DNA from: Achromobacter marplatensis
GTDB taxonomy: Bacteria; Pseudomonadota; Gammaproteobacteria; Burkholderiales; Burkholderiaceae_B
Direction of reading: 5' to 3'
DNA length: 64,000 bases
NCBI RefSeq assembly: GCF_002209535.1
Contig: NZ_NJIG01000005.1
Coordinates: 431,374 to 495,373 of the forward strand
Part shown: positions 34,432 to 43,988 of the stretch, one piece after another
How positions within the stretch are numbered: position 1 is the first letter of the stretch
How the letters are laid out: every line of letters starts with the position of its first letter
Position numbers and translations under genes: made by a program
Notes under the pieces: model-generated
Told to the model about the DNA's origin: nothing
Database searches by the model: none
What the model saw: only the letters and a program-made list of their open reading frames with translations

Positions 34432-35340
34432 ATGAACCCGCGCCGCCTCACCCCGTCCATGTCGCTGCTGCTGGCATTCGAAGCCAGTGCCCGCCATCTC
34501 AGCTTCACCCGCGCCGCGACCGAGCTGGCGCTGACGCAAAGCGCCGTCAGCCGGCAAGTGCAGGCCCTTGAGGATCTGCTGGAAGTCGCGCTGTTCCGAC
34601 GCGAGAAGCGGCGCATTCTGCTGACCGAAGCCGGCATGCGGTATCAGAAGGAACTGGAAGCTGCCCTGCAACGCATCCGCAGCGCGTCGCTGCAGGCGAT
34701 CTCACACCGGACCGGACGCGGCGCCTTCCATCTGGCTGCGCTGCCCACCTTTACCGCGAAATGGCTGATGCCGAGGTTGAACCGCTTCTATGCGCGGCAC
34801 CCCGGCATCCTGGTCCACCTGCATTCGCGGGTCACGCGCTTCGACCTGGACCTGGCCGGCATCGACGCCGTGATCGCCGTGGGCGACGGCGACTGGCCCG
34901 GGTTGGCGTCTTACCGCTTGATGGATGAACACGTCATCCCGGTAATCAGCCCCGAACTGGCCGCCAGCCACCCGATCCGCCAGCCGGCAGATCTGGCCCA
35001 GCACAGCCTGCTTCAGGTGGCGGCCCGCCCCGCGGTGTGGCAACGCTGGTTCGAAGCGCACGGCTTGCCGGTGCGCACCATGCGCTGGGGCGCGCAGTTC
35101 GAATTGACCACCCACTTGATCCAGGCGGTGGCCTCGGGTATCGGCATCGGGCTGCTGCCGACGTTCCTGGTGGAAGACGAGTTGCAGCAAGGCGTGCTGG
35201 CGCCCGCCATCGACGAAGCCTTCAGCACGGGCGCGGGTTATTTTTTCCTGGCGCCGCCGGACAAGCTTGCGACCCCGCCCGTCGCTGCATTCAGGGACTG
35301 GTTGCTGGAGGAAAGCGGCCAGGCGCGTTCCTCCCCTTAG
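34432..35340 (+). CDS. LysR-family regulator (GcvA-like)
   Basis: 302 residues with helix-turn-helix LSFTRAATELALTQSAVSRQVQALEDLL and a LysR effector domain starting near residue 90. The GcvA-type N terminus (MNPRRLTPSMSLLLAFEASAR) supports the ATG at 34432; the in-frame extension from 34330 overlaps the operator region. Divergent from the SDR/DapA-like operon, its probable target. Its stop is only nine bases from the convergent PaoC-like stop. Confidence 0.9.
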   Translation: MNPRRLTPSMSLLLAFEASARHLSFTRAATELALTQSAVSRQVQALEDLLEVALFRREKRRILLTEAGMRYQKELEAALQRIRSASLQAISHRTGRGAFHLAALPTFTAKWLMPRLNRFYARHPGILVHLHSRVTRFDLDLAGIDAVIAVGDGDWPGLASYRLMDEHVIPVISPELAASHPIRQPADLAQHSLLQVAARPAVWQRWFEAHGLPVRTMRWGAQFELTTHLIQAVASGIGIGLLPTFLVEDELQQGVLAPAIDEAFSTGAGYFFLAPPDKLATPPVAAFRDWLLEESGQARSSP

Positions 35341-35349
35341 ACGATGGGA

Positions 35350-37551
35350 TCACGCCGGTTCCGGCAATCCTGCCAGCAATTTGTCCAAGGTGATCGGGTA
35401 GTCACGCACCCGCACGCCCGTGGCGTTGTAGATCGCATTGGCGATCGCCGCGCCCACACCGCACAGGCCCAATTCGCCCACGCCCTTGGCTTTCATGGGC
35501 GAGGACATCGGGTCGGTTTCATCCAGGAAGATCACTTCCTGCAAGGGAATGTCGGCATGCACCGGCACCTCGTAGCTGGCCAGGTCGTGATTGACGAAGA
35601 AGCCGGCCCGTTGGTCGATGGCGAGTTCTTCCATCAGCGCCGAGCCGATGCCCATCGTCATCGCGCCGATCACCTGGCTGCGGGCTGTTTTGGGGTTGAG
35701 GATGCGGCCCGACGCGCAGACAGCCAACATGCGGCGGATACGGGTTTCGCCCGTGGCGGCGTCCACCCCCACTTCGACGAAGTGCGCGCCAAAGGTGGAT
35801 TGCTGGTAGGTCTTGTCCAGGTCGCCGAATTCAAGCACGTCCTCGGCGACCAGCTCTCCGTCCGAAGCCGCTTGCCGTAACAGCGCCGTCCGGCCGCTGG
35901 CTTCCGTCACGGAGCCATCCGCGAACACCGCCCCTTCGGCAGCGAAGCCCAGCTTCGCGAGAACGGCGTCGCGCAGCTTCTGGCAGGCCGCGTACACGCC
36001 GGCCGTCGAGCTGTTCGCCCCCCATTGCCCGCCGGATCCGGCAGACACGGGAAACGTCGAATCGCCCAGGCGCACAATGACTTTCGCCAGCGGCACGCCC
36101 AGCATCTCGGCTGCGGTCTGGGCGATGATGGTATAGCTGCCCGTGCCGATGTCGGTCATATCGGTTTCCACGATGACCTGCCCTGCCGCGTCCAGCCGCA
36201 CGCGCGCGGCCGAGTCCGTTACCAGGTTGTTGCGGAAGGCCGCCGCCACGCCCATCCCCACGAGCCAGCGGCCGTCCCGGCGTGAACCCGGGCGCGCGTT
36301 GCGTTCCTGCCAGCCGAATTTCTTGGCGCCCATACGCAGGCACTCGACAAGGCGCCGTTGCGAAAACCGGCGTTCGGGCTCCGAAGGGTCTACCTGCGTG
36401 TCGTTGCGCACCCGGAATTCAACGGGATCCAGGCCAAGCGCTTCGGCCATCTCGTCCATGGCGATTTCCAGCGCCATCAGTCCTGGCGCCTCACCCGGCG
36501 CGCGCATCGCATTACCTTCCGGCAAATCCAGCTCCACCAGGTTCAACGCGGTCAGCCGGTTGGCGCCGGCATACAGCAGGCGCGTCTGCTGGACCGCTTC
36601 TTCAGGCTTGCCGTCAGGCAGATCGCCCGACCAACTTTCATGCGCAATCGCGGTGATCTTGCCGTCCTCTGTCGTTCCGATGCGGATACGCTGAATGGTG
36701 GCAGGCCGATGCGTCGTGTTGTTGGCAATCAGCGGGCGCGCCAACGCCACCTTGACCGGACGCCGCGCGGCGCGCGCCCCCAACGCCGCCAGCAGCGCGT
36801 CGGCGCGCACGAACAGCTTGCCGCCGAATCCGCCGCCGATGTAAGGGGAGATCAGCCGCACCTTGTCCTTCGGCACGCCCAGCGTCTTGGCCACGTCACC
36901 GCGTCCCCAGTCGATCATCTGGTTTGAGGTCCACAGCGTCAACGCGTCGCCCTCCCACGCGGCGGTGGAGGCATGCGGCTCCATCATCGCGTGCGTGTGG
37001 TCGGGCGTTCGGTAGGTGTGGTCGATGTGGACTGCCGCCCCCGCGTAGGCGCCTTCAAAATCGCCCACCACGTCCGGCTTGGCCAGTTTGCCGGCCTTCT
37101 CGGCGGCGTCTTTTTCCGCGGCCAGGTCGAAGGCGCCCGGCGCGCGCTCGTACTGCACCCGGATCAGCCGGCTTGCCGCCCGCGCCTGCTCCAGCGTTTC
37201 CGCCACGACCAGCGCGATGGCCTGGTGATAGTGCTGGATGTCGGGACCGCCCAACAGCGTGGCGGTATTCATTTTTCCCTTGCCCAGCTTGCCTGCGTTT
37301 TGCGCGGTGACCACCGCCAGCACACCCGGCGCGCGACGCGCCGCCTCGATGTCCATGGCGGCGATCCGACCCTTGGCGATGGCGGCGCCCAGCACGTAGC
37401 CGACGGCCGCGTCGCGCACCGCGTCATGGCGCTCGTAGGCGTAGGCGGCCTTGCCCGTCGTCTTCAAGGGGCCGTCGACGCGGTCGACGCCCTGGCCAAC
37501 GACCTTCAGCTGGTCGATGGGGTTTTGGGTGGCAGGAGTATCGAATTTCAT
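35350..37551 (-). CDS. paoC: aldehyde oxidoreductase molybdenum-binding subunit (PaoC-like)
   Basis: 733 residues of the xanthine-oxidase large-subunit family, binding a molybdenum cytosine-dinucleotide cofactor. SPYIGGGFGGKLFVRAD and the near-C-terminal KGVGELGLCGVGAA (about residue 690) carry the glycine-rich cofactor loops and the catalytic Glu that activates the Mo-hydroxyl. Size equals E. coli PaoC (732). ATG at 37551 starts four bases after the PaoB-like stop. Oxidises aldehydes to acids in the periplasm as part of PaoABC. Confidence 0.93.
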   Translation of the reverse strand: MKFDTPATQNPIDQLKVVGQGVDRVDGPLKTTGKAAYAYERHDAVRDAAVGYVLGAAIAKGRIAAMDIEAARRAPGVLAVVTAQNAGKLGKGKMNTATLLGGPDIQHYHQAIALVVAETLEQARAASRLIRVQYERAPGAFDLAAEKDAAEKAGKLAKPDVVGDFEGAYAGAAVHIDHTYRTPDHTHAMMEPHASTAAWEGDALTLWTSNQMIDWGRGDVAKTLGVPKDKVRLISPYIGGGFGGKLFVRADALLAALGARAARRPVKVALARPLIANNTTHRPATIQRIRIGTTEDGKITAIAHESWSGDLPDGKPEEAVQQTRLLYAGANRLTALNLVELDLPEGNAMRAPGEAPGLMALEIAMDEMAEALGLDPVEFRVRNDTQVDPSEPERRFSQRRLVECLRMGAKKFGWQERNARPGSRRDGRWLVGMGVAAAFRNNLVTDSAARVRLDAAGQVIVETDMTDIGTGSYTIIAQTAAEMLGVPLAKVIVRLGDSTFPVSAGSGGQWGANSSTAGVYAACQKLRDAVLAKLGFAAEGAVFADGSVTEASGRTALLRQAASDGELVAEDVLEFGDLDKTYQQSTFGAHFVEVGVDAATGETRIRRMLAVCASGRILNPKTARSQVIGAMTMGIGSALMEELAIDQRAGFFVNHDLASYEVPVHADIPLQEVIFLDETDPMSSPMKAKGVGELGLCGVGAAIANAIYNATGVRVRDYPITLDKLLAGLPEPA

Positions 37552-37555
37552 CGCG

Positions 37556-38506
37556 TCAGGCCCTCGCTTGCGCCAGCACTGCACTCAGGGTTCGCGTCGC
37601 CAGCGTCAGCTTGAAGGCGTTATCGGCAGTAGGCGTCGCCCCGGCCAGCAGCCGGCCGGCCACTGACGCTGCCCCGCGAGGCAATTCCGCCTCGGCGGCT
37701 TCTACCCGCCATGGCTGCGGCGCCACGCCGCCCAGCGCGATCCGGCCGCTGCCGTCCGGCTGCAGCACCGCCCCCACGGACACCAGCGCGAAGGCAAACG
37801 ACGCGCGGTCTCGCACTTTCCGATAGAGGTGGACGCCGCCGATGGGCTTAGGCAATGTGACTGCCGTGATGAGCTCGCCGGCATTCAAGGCGTTGTCGAT
37901 GTGCGGCGAGTTTCCCGGCGGCCGGTAGAAGTCCGCAATCGGAATCACCCGCTGGGCGCCGTCAGGCTTTACGGTCTCGATCTGGGCATCCAACACGCGC
38001 ATCGCCACCGCCATGTCGCTGGGATGCGTGGCGATACAGGCCTCGCTGGCGCCGATCACGGCCAGTTGGCGGGTCACGCCGCCAATGGCGGAACATCCGC
38101 TGCCCGGCGCCCGCTTGTTGCAGGGCATGTTCGTATCGTAGAAATACGGGCAGCGCGTACGCTGCAGCAGATTGCCGGCGGTCGTGGCGCGGTTCCGGAT
38201 CTGTCCGGAGGCGCCGGCCAGGATGGCGCGCGCCAGCACGCCGTAATCCCGCCGGATCCGCGCATCCGCGGCCAGGTCCGTGTTGCGCACCAGGCTGCCG
38301 ATCCGCAAGCCGCCCTCCGCGGTCTCGGCAATGTGGTCCAAGTCCAATCCGTTCACATCGATCAGATGCGTGGGGGTTTCCACTTCCAGCTTCATCAGGT
38401 CAAGCAGGTTCGTCCCGCCGGCGATGAAACGCGCGCCGCGCACCCGGGCAGCGCTGGCGGCCGCCTCGGCCGGCGTGCGGGCGCGTTCATAGGTGAAGGG
38501 CCTCAT
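37556..38506 (-). CDS. paoB: aldehyde oxidoreductase FAD-binding subunit (PaoB-like)
   Basis: 316 residues of the CO-dehydrogenase flavoprotein fold. [16 protein letters not shown] is the FAD pyrophosphate loop, and [15 protein letters not shown] the second FAD contact. The Cys cluster in [20 protein letters not shown] matches the extra [4Fe-4S] cluster of PaoB-type subunits. ATG at 38506 overlaps the PaoA-like stop by ATGA. Passes electrons from the iron-sulphur subunit to an external acceptor. Confidence 0.93.
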   Translation of the reverse strand: MRPFTYERARTPAEAAASAARVRGARFIAGGTNLLDLMKLEVETPTHLIDVNGLDLDHIAETAEGGLRIGSLVRNTDLAADARIRRDYGVLARAILAGASGQIRNRATTAGNLLQRTRCPYFYDTNMPCNKRAPGSGCSAIGGVTRQLAVIGASEACIATHPSDMAVAMRVLDAQIETVKPDGAQRVIPIADFYRPPGNSPHIDNALNAGELITAVTLPKPIGGVHLYRKVRDRASFAFALVSVGAVLQPDGSGRIALGGVAPQPWRVEAAEAELPRGAASVAGRLLAGATPTADNAFKLTLATRTLSAVLAQARA

Positions 38507-39144
38507 GCTTTGTCCCCCGCTACCTCGACGATCGCGTCGACGATGTTCGAATAGGCGCCGCATCGGCAGATATTGCCGCTCATGCGCTCACGGATCTCTT
38601 CCACGCTGAGTAGCGGACGTTCCGTCAGGCTGGCGCTGACATGGCTGGGAATGCCTTGGGCCACTTCTTCCAGCATGGCGGACGCGGAGCAGATTTGCCC
38701 GGGCGTACAGTAGCCGCACTGGTAACCGTCGTGTTTGATGAAAGCGGCCTGCAGCGGATGCAGCGCGGTGGGCGTTCCCAGGCCTTCGATAGTCGTTATT
38801 TCGGCCCCGTCGTGCATCACGGCAAGCGTTAAACAGGAATTGACGCGGCGGCCGTCCAGCAACACCGTACAGGCGCCGCACTGCCCGTGGTCGCAGCCCT
38901 TTTTCGTGCCGGTCAGTTGTAGATTTTCCCGCAGCGCATCCAGCAACGTCGTGCGCATGTCCAGCGACAGTTCGCGCGCGGTCCCGTTGACACGCAGCGT
39001 CACGGTCTCCGCCATCGGCTGCATGTCCCCGTGGGCGGCTTGTTGCGCGCACGCGACCGACGGCGCAGCCATGGCCGTCGCCGAGACCGCGCCCGCCTTC
39101 AGCAAGCTACGCCGGGTAATCTTGATTGATAGCGAGTTTTCCAA
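38503..39144 (-). CDS. paoA: aldehyde oxidoreductase [2Fe-2S] subunit with Tat signal (PaoA-like)
   Basis: 213 residues. A Tat signal with R11-R12 in [10 protein letters not shown] sends the folded complex to the periplasm. The ferredoxin-like cluster site [16 protein letters not shown] and the second cluster CGYCTPGQ...ICRCGAY are complete. No ATG exists before the Tat motif; TTG at 39144 behind AGAAGGGG is the best start. First gene of the PaoABC operon. The usual maturation gene paoD is not adjacent in this window. Confidence 0.9.
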   Translation of the reverse strand: MENSLSIKITRRSLLKAGAVSATAMAAPSVACAQQAAHGDMQPMAETVTLRVNGTARELSLDMRTTLLDALRENLQLTGTKKGCDHGQCGACTVLLDGRRVNSCLTLAVMHDGAEITTIEGLGTPTALHPLQAAFIKHDGYQCGYCTPGQICSASAMLEEVAQGIPSHVSASLTERPLLSVEEIRERMSGNICRCGAYSNIVDAIVEVAGDKA

Positions 39145-39403
39145 GGCAGCCCCTTCTTTAATCCGCGACGCGGGCCGTGCCGCGATCCGGCGGGACTGCC
39201 AGCAAGCCGCATTCCCGAAGGGCGCGCGCCCCCGCTCGCCTCGCATGCCGGTTCGCCGGCTGGCGCTGAATTGTGTAGTTGTTTAAAGCGCCCCCGCCTC
39301 GTTCTTCACACTCCTTAAAGGGATCCGGGAAAATTGCCGTCCGTCTCCCGATACATTGCCCGCCAGCGGTCGCCCGGCCGCAGCGTAAGCAAGGGAGGCC
39401 CAC

Positions 39404-40360
39404 GTGTCGGAAATCGTTGTGTATGTCAGAAGCCAGCCGCAACTGGGCGACCAGATCGTCGCCCTGCCGACCCTGTATCAGCTGAAGACGTGGTGGTCAT
39501 CGAAACGGATCAAGGTGGTTGCCCGGGACGATGTGGGCAGTTTCTACCGGGCGCTGCCCTGGGTCGATGAGTTCGTGCGCGCGACGACGTTCGGCGATTA
39601 CCTGCGCAGCCTGAAAAAAGAGACCCGGATTTGCGTCAGCCTGCACCACAGCAGCGAACGCTTCGGCCTGATCAATCTGCTGCGGCTGCCGGCGATCCGG
39701 CTTGGGTTTCGCAACGCACGCATCAGCGACCTGATCTGGACGCACTGCCACCGCAAGGACACCGCCGAATACATCGGCCTGGCCAATCTGCGCTTGCTGG
39801 CCTCGTACCGCCCCTTCGACCTTGAACGCGCGGCGCGCGAGTGCTTCCAGTCTCTGGCGCGCCCGCACCTGCGCGCCGCCCCGCGTGCCGACGTGGTGAT
39901 GATTCCGGGCGGTGGCGCCGGCGCGTTCAAGCGATGGAGCCTGGCGAACTATGTTCGGCTGGCTGACCGGCTCAAACAGTTGCTGGGCAACGGCACCCGG
40001 TTCCTCTACGTACTGGGCCGACAAGAGGCGGCGGAACGGGATGCGCTGGAGGCGATGCGGCGGCCCGACTTTGCCATCGCCTATTGCCGGCCAATACCGG
40101 AGCTTAGTGCGGTCATGCTGCAGGCGCGCCTGGTGGTGGCCAATGATTGCGGCCCCTCGCATATCGCGCAGGGCGCCTGCGTGCCGTACGTCGGAATTTT
40201 CAACGAACCGAATCCCGAATGGTTCTGGCAGCGGCCCCGCTCAGCCGCGGTCGTTCCGCGCCGCCTCGAGGACGGTATCGACACCATTACGCCCGACGAC
40301 GTGCTGGGCGCCTGCCGCAAGGTACTGGAGCATCATGCGCATATTGCATACGCTGGCTGA
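39404..40360 (+). CDS. glycosyltransferase family 9 (LPS heptosyltransferase-like)
   Basis: 318 residues. The start YVRSQPQLGDQIVALPTL is the GT9 N-terminal signature, and ANDCGPSHIAQGACVPYVGIF is the C-terminal nucleotide-sugar site. Members add heptose from ADP-heptose to the lipopolysaccharide inner core on the cytoplasmic face. Start is GTG at 39404 after GGAGGCCC. The 3' end overlaps a family-4 glycosyltransferase by 26 bp, so both are co-translated and probably act on the same glycan. Confidence 0.87.
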   Translation: MSEIVVYVRSQPQLGDQIVALPTLYQLKTWWSSKRIKVVARDDVGSFYRALPWVDEFVRATTFGDYLRSLKKETRICVSLHHSSERFGLINLLRLPAIRLGFRNARISDLIWTHCHRKDTAEYIGLANLRLLASYRPFDLERAARECFQSLARPHLRAAPRADVVMIPGGGAGAFKRWSLANYVRLADRLKQLLGNGTRFLYVLGRQEAAERDALEAMRRPDFAIAYCRPIPELSAVMLQARLVVANDCGPSHIAQGACVPYVGIFNEPNPEWFWQRPRSAAVVPRRLEDGIDTITPDDVLGACRKVLEHHAHIAYAG

Positions 40361-41453
40361 ACATGGCTTGGGCGGACTGGAATTCCGCACTTTGGAGCAA
40401 GCAAGCTGGCTGCAACGCCACGGTTACGAAGTGGCCATCGCCTCGCCCGCAGGCAGCGCCGTCAGCCGGGAGGCCCGCGCGCGCGCCTTGACGACGGTGG
40501 ACATCGACTTCAAGCCTGCGTATTCGCCGTCGACCGTCCTGGCGCTGCGGCGCGCCATAAAGGCGCTACGGATCCAGGTCATCGACAGCCACAGCCGCGC
40601 CGACGGCAAGACCGCTGCGCTCTGCCGCGACCTGTGCGCGGTCGTCCGGACCCGCCATTTCGCCAAAGCCATGCGCACCTCGCCCCGCCGTCGACTGGAA
40701 TGGAAGATCGGCTGCGACCACGTCATCGCGACCAGCGACGTCGGTAAACAGGAACTGCTGGCGGCCCGGCTGGTTCCCGAAGACCGGATCAGCGTCGTGG
40801 GCGAGTGGGCCGGCGACGACTTCTTTCGGCCAGCCGGCGCGCCCGACGCGCGCTTGCGCATCCGGCGCAATCTGGAGTTGGCCGCCCCCGAGGACGCTTA
40901 CGTGATCGCGACCGTGGGAATGCTGCGGCGGGAAAAGGGCCAGGCCGATCTGCTGCGCGTGGTGCAACGGCTTCGCAGCCAGGGGGTGCCCGCCGCGGCT
41001 CTGGTCGTGGGCATGCCTACCCCCAGCACCAAGCCCTATGCGTACGAACTGTATCGCCTGGCAGTGGATCTGGGCATTACGGAACATGTGGTGTTCGCCG
41101 GGCACCGCACGGATGTGCCCGACATGATCCGGGCGGCCGACGTGGTGCTGGTGCCGTCGGCGACGGAAGCCTGGTCGCGCATCGTGCCCGAATCATTCGC
41201 GATAGGCCGGCCCGTCGTGGCCAGCGACGTGGGCGGCCTGCCGGAGATCGTCACCCCCGGTCGGACAGGCTGGCTGGCCGCACCCGGTGACGTCGCGGGC
41301 TATGCCGATTGCATTATGCAGATCAGAAACGACCCGCGGCAGGCGCAAGCCATCGTGGCCAACGCCAGAGCATTCGCGGAAACGAATTTCCGCTTGGGCG
41401 GAAAGATGTTCAGCACGCTGCAGGCATACCGGCGGGCGACGGCAGCGGCCTAG
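40335..41453 (+). CDS. glycosyltransferase family 4
   Basis: 372 residues with a GT-B fold. The N terminus ILHTLAEHGLGGLEFRTLEQ begins the acceptor domain; VATVGMLRREKGQADLL opens the donor domain and SATEAWSRIVPESFAIGRP carries the E-x7-E nucleotide-sugar motif. ATG at 40335 lies inside the end of the GT9 gene. Probably adds a hexose to the LPS core or another surface glycan. Confidence 0.9.
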   Translation: MRILHTLAEHGLGGLEFRTLEQASWLQRHGYEVAIASPAGSAVSREARARALTTVDIDFKPAYSPSTVLALRRAIKALRIQVIDSHSRADGKTAALCRDLCAVVRTRHFAKAMRTSPRRRLEWKIGCDHVIATSDVGKQELLAARLVPEDRISVVGEWAGDDFFRPAGAPDARLRIRRNLELAAPEDAYVIATVGMLRREKGQADLLRVVQRLRSQGVPAAALVVGMPTPSTKPYAYELYRLAVDLGITEHVVFAGHRTDVPDMIRAADVVLVPSATEAWSRIVPESFAIGRPVVASDVGGLPEIVTPGRTGWLAAPGDVAGYADCIMQIRNDPRQAQAIVANARAFAETNFRLGGKMFSTLQAYRRATAAA

Positions 41454-41930
41454 TTCAGGCAGGGATCAGCCACGCACTCCGGTGACGAGCCGGATTTGCC
41501 CAACGCCTTTTTCCTGGGCGTTCCGGCAGCCGGACACTGGGGGCTGACGCCATTGCAGAAAAACGTCTTTTCTCATCAACACGATTATTTTTGCCTGGAC
41601 CGGCGGCGTCACGCAGATTATCTCTTCCATTATTTTTTGCGATGGCCAGACCGCAAGTAAAGAAGCCACAGACACGACCACAGCCCAGTTCAGCATCCTG
41701 GATTCGCATTTCTACACGGAGCGCGAAGTGTAGAGAGAGATGCGATTCGCCGTCGCTAGTAAACGCAAATAAAGCAGACAGAAAGTATCTAACTCGTTAA
41801 CTATATTTCGATTTATTCCGCAATATAGTTTTCCGGGTAATTTCGGCAATGACAATGAACGCGAGGTCGGCGCGTGCGTTCAGCCGATTACCCCCGGATT
41901 ACGCGTGCGATCCGCATGCAGGCATTTCAC
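41454..41930. other. 477-bp low-GC intergenic region
   Basis: No credible gene. GC content falls well below the flanks between about 41560 and 41870, with runs such as ATTATTTTTT and several AT-rich stretches. A weak hairpin AACGCC/GGCGTT (41502-41522) after the glycosyltransferase could help terminate it. The few short frames lack ribosome sites. Confidence 0.5.
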
Positions 41931-42209
41931 TCATTTGGCAAATGCGCGCCGCAACCGCTCCAGTTCGGCAGTATTCAGGCGTTTGGCTTCCTGCTCGGCA
42001 TAGTTACGTTCTCCCGCATCGTACGATCCCTCGTAAATGCACCGGCTGCGAAGAAACTTGCAGTTGTCGCTGACTACCCGTTCCGACGCTGCACTTGAAC
42101 CGGTGCCAGGACTGGAGCTGGATGACCCCGGAAGGATCGAAGAACACCCGGCAACGAGTGCGACGAGCACGAGCGCGACACTGCATCGGCTCAACGTATG
42201 AATGGACAT
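41931..42209 (-). CDS. small predicted lipoprotein
   Basis: 92 residues. A type II signal peptide (CSVALVLVALVAGCSS) has a clear lipobox LVAGC, so the mature protein begins at Cys and is lipid-anchored. A Ser/Gly-rich linker follows, then a short helical tail with two Cys (CKFLRSRCIYEG) that could pair. I do not recognise the family; the DNCKFLRSRCIY motif suggests a small conserved Burkholderiales outer-membrane lipoprotein. The ATG at 42209 is the natural start. Confidence 0.75.
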   Translation of the reverse strand: MSIHTLSRCSVALVLVALVAGCSSILPGSSSSSPGTGSSAASERVVSDNCKFLRSRCIYEGSYDAGERNYAEQEAKRLNTAELERLRRAFAK

Positions 42210-42300
42210 CTTACTGGCCCTGGATAGCTGCTATAGCCATCTTTATAGCAAGCCCCGGTCCGCAGAGGGGTTCCAAAGGGTAGCGGAAAGCGTTGTTCAG

Positions 42301-42798
42301 CTATCCGGCGCGCAAAGCCTTGCGGCGTACCCGCAAGCTGCCGCGCACCGTACGGCGGCGTTTACCCGGAACCCGTTCCTCGCGCCCCTTGCGCCGGTGC
42401 GACCGCGCGGCAAGCCGGGCGCGCGCCGTGCAGGCCGCCGCCAGCGCCAACAGCTTGTCTTCATCCAGCTGTTCGGCATCGACGAGTCCTTCATCCGCCC
42501 CTTTCAGGGCGATCAGCAACTCGTCCAGTTTCAGGTGCAATGCCTGCCCGTCCTTGTTCTGGCTCTGCTGGATCAAAAAGACCATCAGGAACGTAACGAT
42601 CGTGGTGCCGGTGTTGATCACCAGCTGCCAGGTTTCGGAATAACCGAAAGCGGGGCCGCACGCCGCCCAGATCAACACGGCGATCAATGCGGACCCAAAA
42701 GCGATAGGAGAGCCGGCCCACTTGTTGACCTGTGCGGCGAAGTGGTCGAAAAACCGTGAGACGGCATTCATTTTTTTACCCTGCTTTTCTTTTGGCAT
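42301..42798 (-). CDS. low-affinity iron permease family protein
   Basis: 165 residues. Two hydrophobic helices (about 28-46, FGSALIAVLIWAACGPAFG, and 55-75, LVINTGTTIVTFLMVFLIQ) and the following helix QQSQNKDGQALHLKLDELL are the signature of the PF04120 family, known as low-affinity iron permeases though bacterial function is unproven. The C terminus is unusually Arg/Lys-rich. ATG at 42798 is chosen for the AAGGGG eight bases upstream; an ATG two codons earlier is too close to it. Confidence 0.82.
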   Translation of the reverse strand: MPKEKQGKKMNAVSRFFDHFAAQVNKWAGSPIAFGSALIAVLIWAACGPAFGYSETWQLVINTGTTIVTFLMVFLIQQSQNKDGQALHLKLDELLIALKGADEGLVDAEQLDEDKLLALAAACTARARLAARSHRRKGREERVPGKRRRTVRGSLRVRRKALRAG

Positions 42799-42954
42799 GC
42801 CCATCCCCCTTCAGCGAATGACTGACGCTGAGCAAGTTCCGTACCGAAAGCCCCTGCGGCCATACTAGGCCGCCTAGCACCCCCACACTATTGCGGTGAA
42901 GGAATCGGCGGCGCGATACTGATTGCCCATTCATCCACTTTTGGAGTTGCGGCA

Positions 42955-43191
42955 ATGCACGATGACATCCGAAAGCTGGGCGCCCAAGCCGCCCGTGATG
43001 GTTTGACCTTGTGGGATTGTCCCTACTATCAGGCAGCGGTCATGCCTGGGCATACCGGTGAATCGATCGTTGAATGGCGCGAAAAGGTCGAGGCCTGGGA
43101 AGCCGGCTGGATGGCCGAAACAAAATCCTGGAAACCGCCCGATGGGGTCATCCGGTATGTGCCGCGCGCAACCGAACGACGCCGCCACTAA
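42955..43191 (+). CDS. small Rmf/CrpP-like protein
   Basis: 78 residues. The pattern LGAQAARDGLTLWDCPYY ... ESIVEWREKVEAWEAGW resembles the ribosome-modulation-factor / CrpP family of short basic-aromatic proteins, where GxxAAxxG and WxxGW positions are conserved. No membrane segment. The assignment is by motif memory only. It is the first of four small genes on the plus strand (42955-44228) with no larger gene between them. Confidence 0.62.
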   Translation: MHDDIRKLGAQAARDGLTLWDCPYYQAAVMPGHTGESIVEWREKVEAWEAGWMAETKSWKPPDGVIRYVPRATERRRH

Positions 43192-43279
43192 ACCGTGGCA
43201 AGGGAGAACCGGGCGCGGGCAACGCCGACATGGCATGCCTCTTGCTGACGCGGGGATCCTTTGAAAACTGGGGATCCCC

Positions 43280-43558
43280 ATGAAAGCCGATGCAAATGCC
43301 GAATCCGCCACCCATGACCGCGCTCCTCAATCGCTGGCGCGGCAACTACGGGACATTGATGCGCAGCGTCCCGATTTCCCAGGCGAACACCTGATCGTGT
43401 TCGGCCTCGGCGCATGGCTGCTGATGGCAGGGATGCGCCGAGGCACCCTTCTCACCCGTCTGGCCATGACCACCGTGGGCAGCGCCCTGATCGGCAGGGC
43501 AGCCAGCGGTACCGGCGGCATCGCACGCGTGGCGCGCGTGCTCAAGAAACTCCCCTGA
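43280..43558 (+). CDS. hypothetical small membrane protein
   Basis: 92 residues. A charged N-terminal half with an amphipathic stretch (SLARQLRDIDAQRPDFPG) is followed by a membrane-prone segment (IVFGLGAWLLMAGM) and a second glycine-rich hydrophobic stretch (AMTTVGSALIGRAASGTGG), ending in basic residues. GGGGATCCCC precedes the ATG. Function unknown. Confidence 0.6.
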   Translation: MKADANAESATHDRAPQSLARQLRDIDAQRPDFPGEHLIVFGLGAWLLMAGMRRGTLLTRLAMTTVGSALIGRAASGTGGIARVARVLKKLP

Positions 43559-43575
43559 CAAAGCCAACGTTGCGT

Positions 43576-43609
43576 AACGCCGTCCGTTCCTCGTGTTCGG
43601 CACGGCGTT
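43576..43609 (+). terminator. possible terminator hairpin
   Basis: AACGCCGT (43576-43583) pairs perfectly with ACGGCGTT (43602-43609), loop 18 nt, starting 17 nt after the stop of the small membrane protein and ending in TTT. A weak candidate because of the large loop and short T tract. Confidence 0.35.
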
Positions 43610-43678
43610 TGCTGTGAGTGTCATCGTGGCGGACCTCCCCCACGACATGCCCCTTCCCGGTAGCCCAAGGAGCAACAC

Positions 43679-43924
43679 ATGAACACCTTACCTGCGAGCG
43701 ATACACCTCCACGGCCGGATAACGACGGCGCACAGCCCGAGCAACACCCGGCAGAAATTCCGCCTTCCAAGCCAAAGCAGGATGCCCCCGGAGAGCACAA
43801 AGGCGGTAAAGAAGCACCGTGGCCGCCCGACAGTATCCCGAATCCCATGCCGGGCGTGGATCCGCAGCAGACCCCGGGAATCGACCGGCTGGGTGCGTAT
43901 GGTCCGTCGGCGGGGTGGCAATGA
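43679..43924 (+). CDS. hypothetical proline-rich small protein
   Basis: 81 residues, very rich in Pro, Asp, Glu and Gln (for example IPNPMPGVDPQQTPGIDRLG), and probably disordered. A strong ribosome site AAGGAG lies seven bases before the ATG, which is the main support for a real gene. Unknown function; part of a run of small genes. Confidence 0.6.
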   Translation: MNTLPASDTPPRPDNDGAQPEQHPAEIPPSKPKQDAPGEHKGGKEAPWPPDSIPNPMPGVDPQQTPGIDRLGAYGPSAGWQ

Positions 43925-43988
43925 GGCGCCAATCGCCGGTCTGCCCAGCGGCGCGGGACGATGATTTCGGCAAGGTCCGGCACACGAC

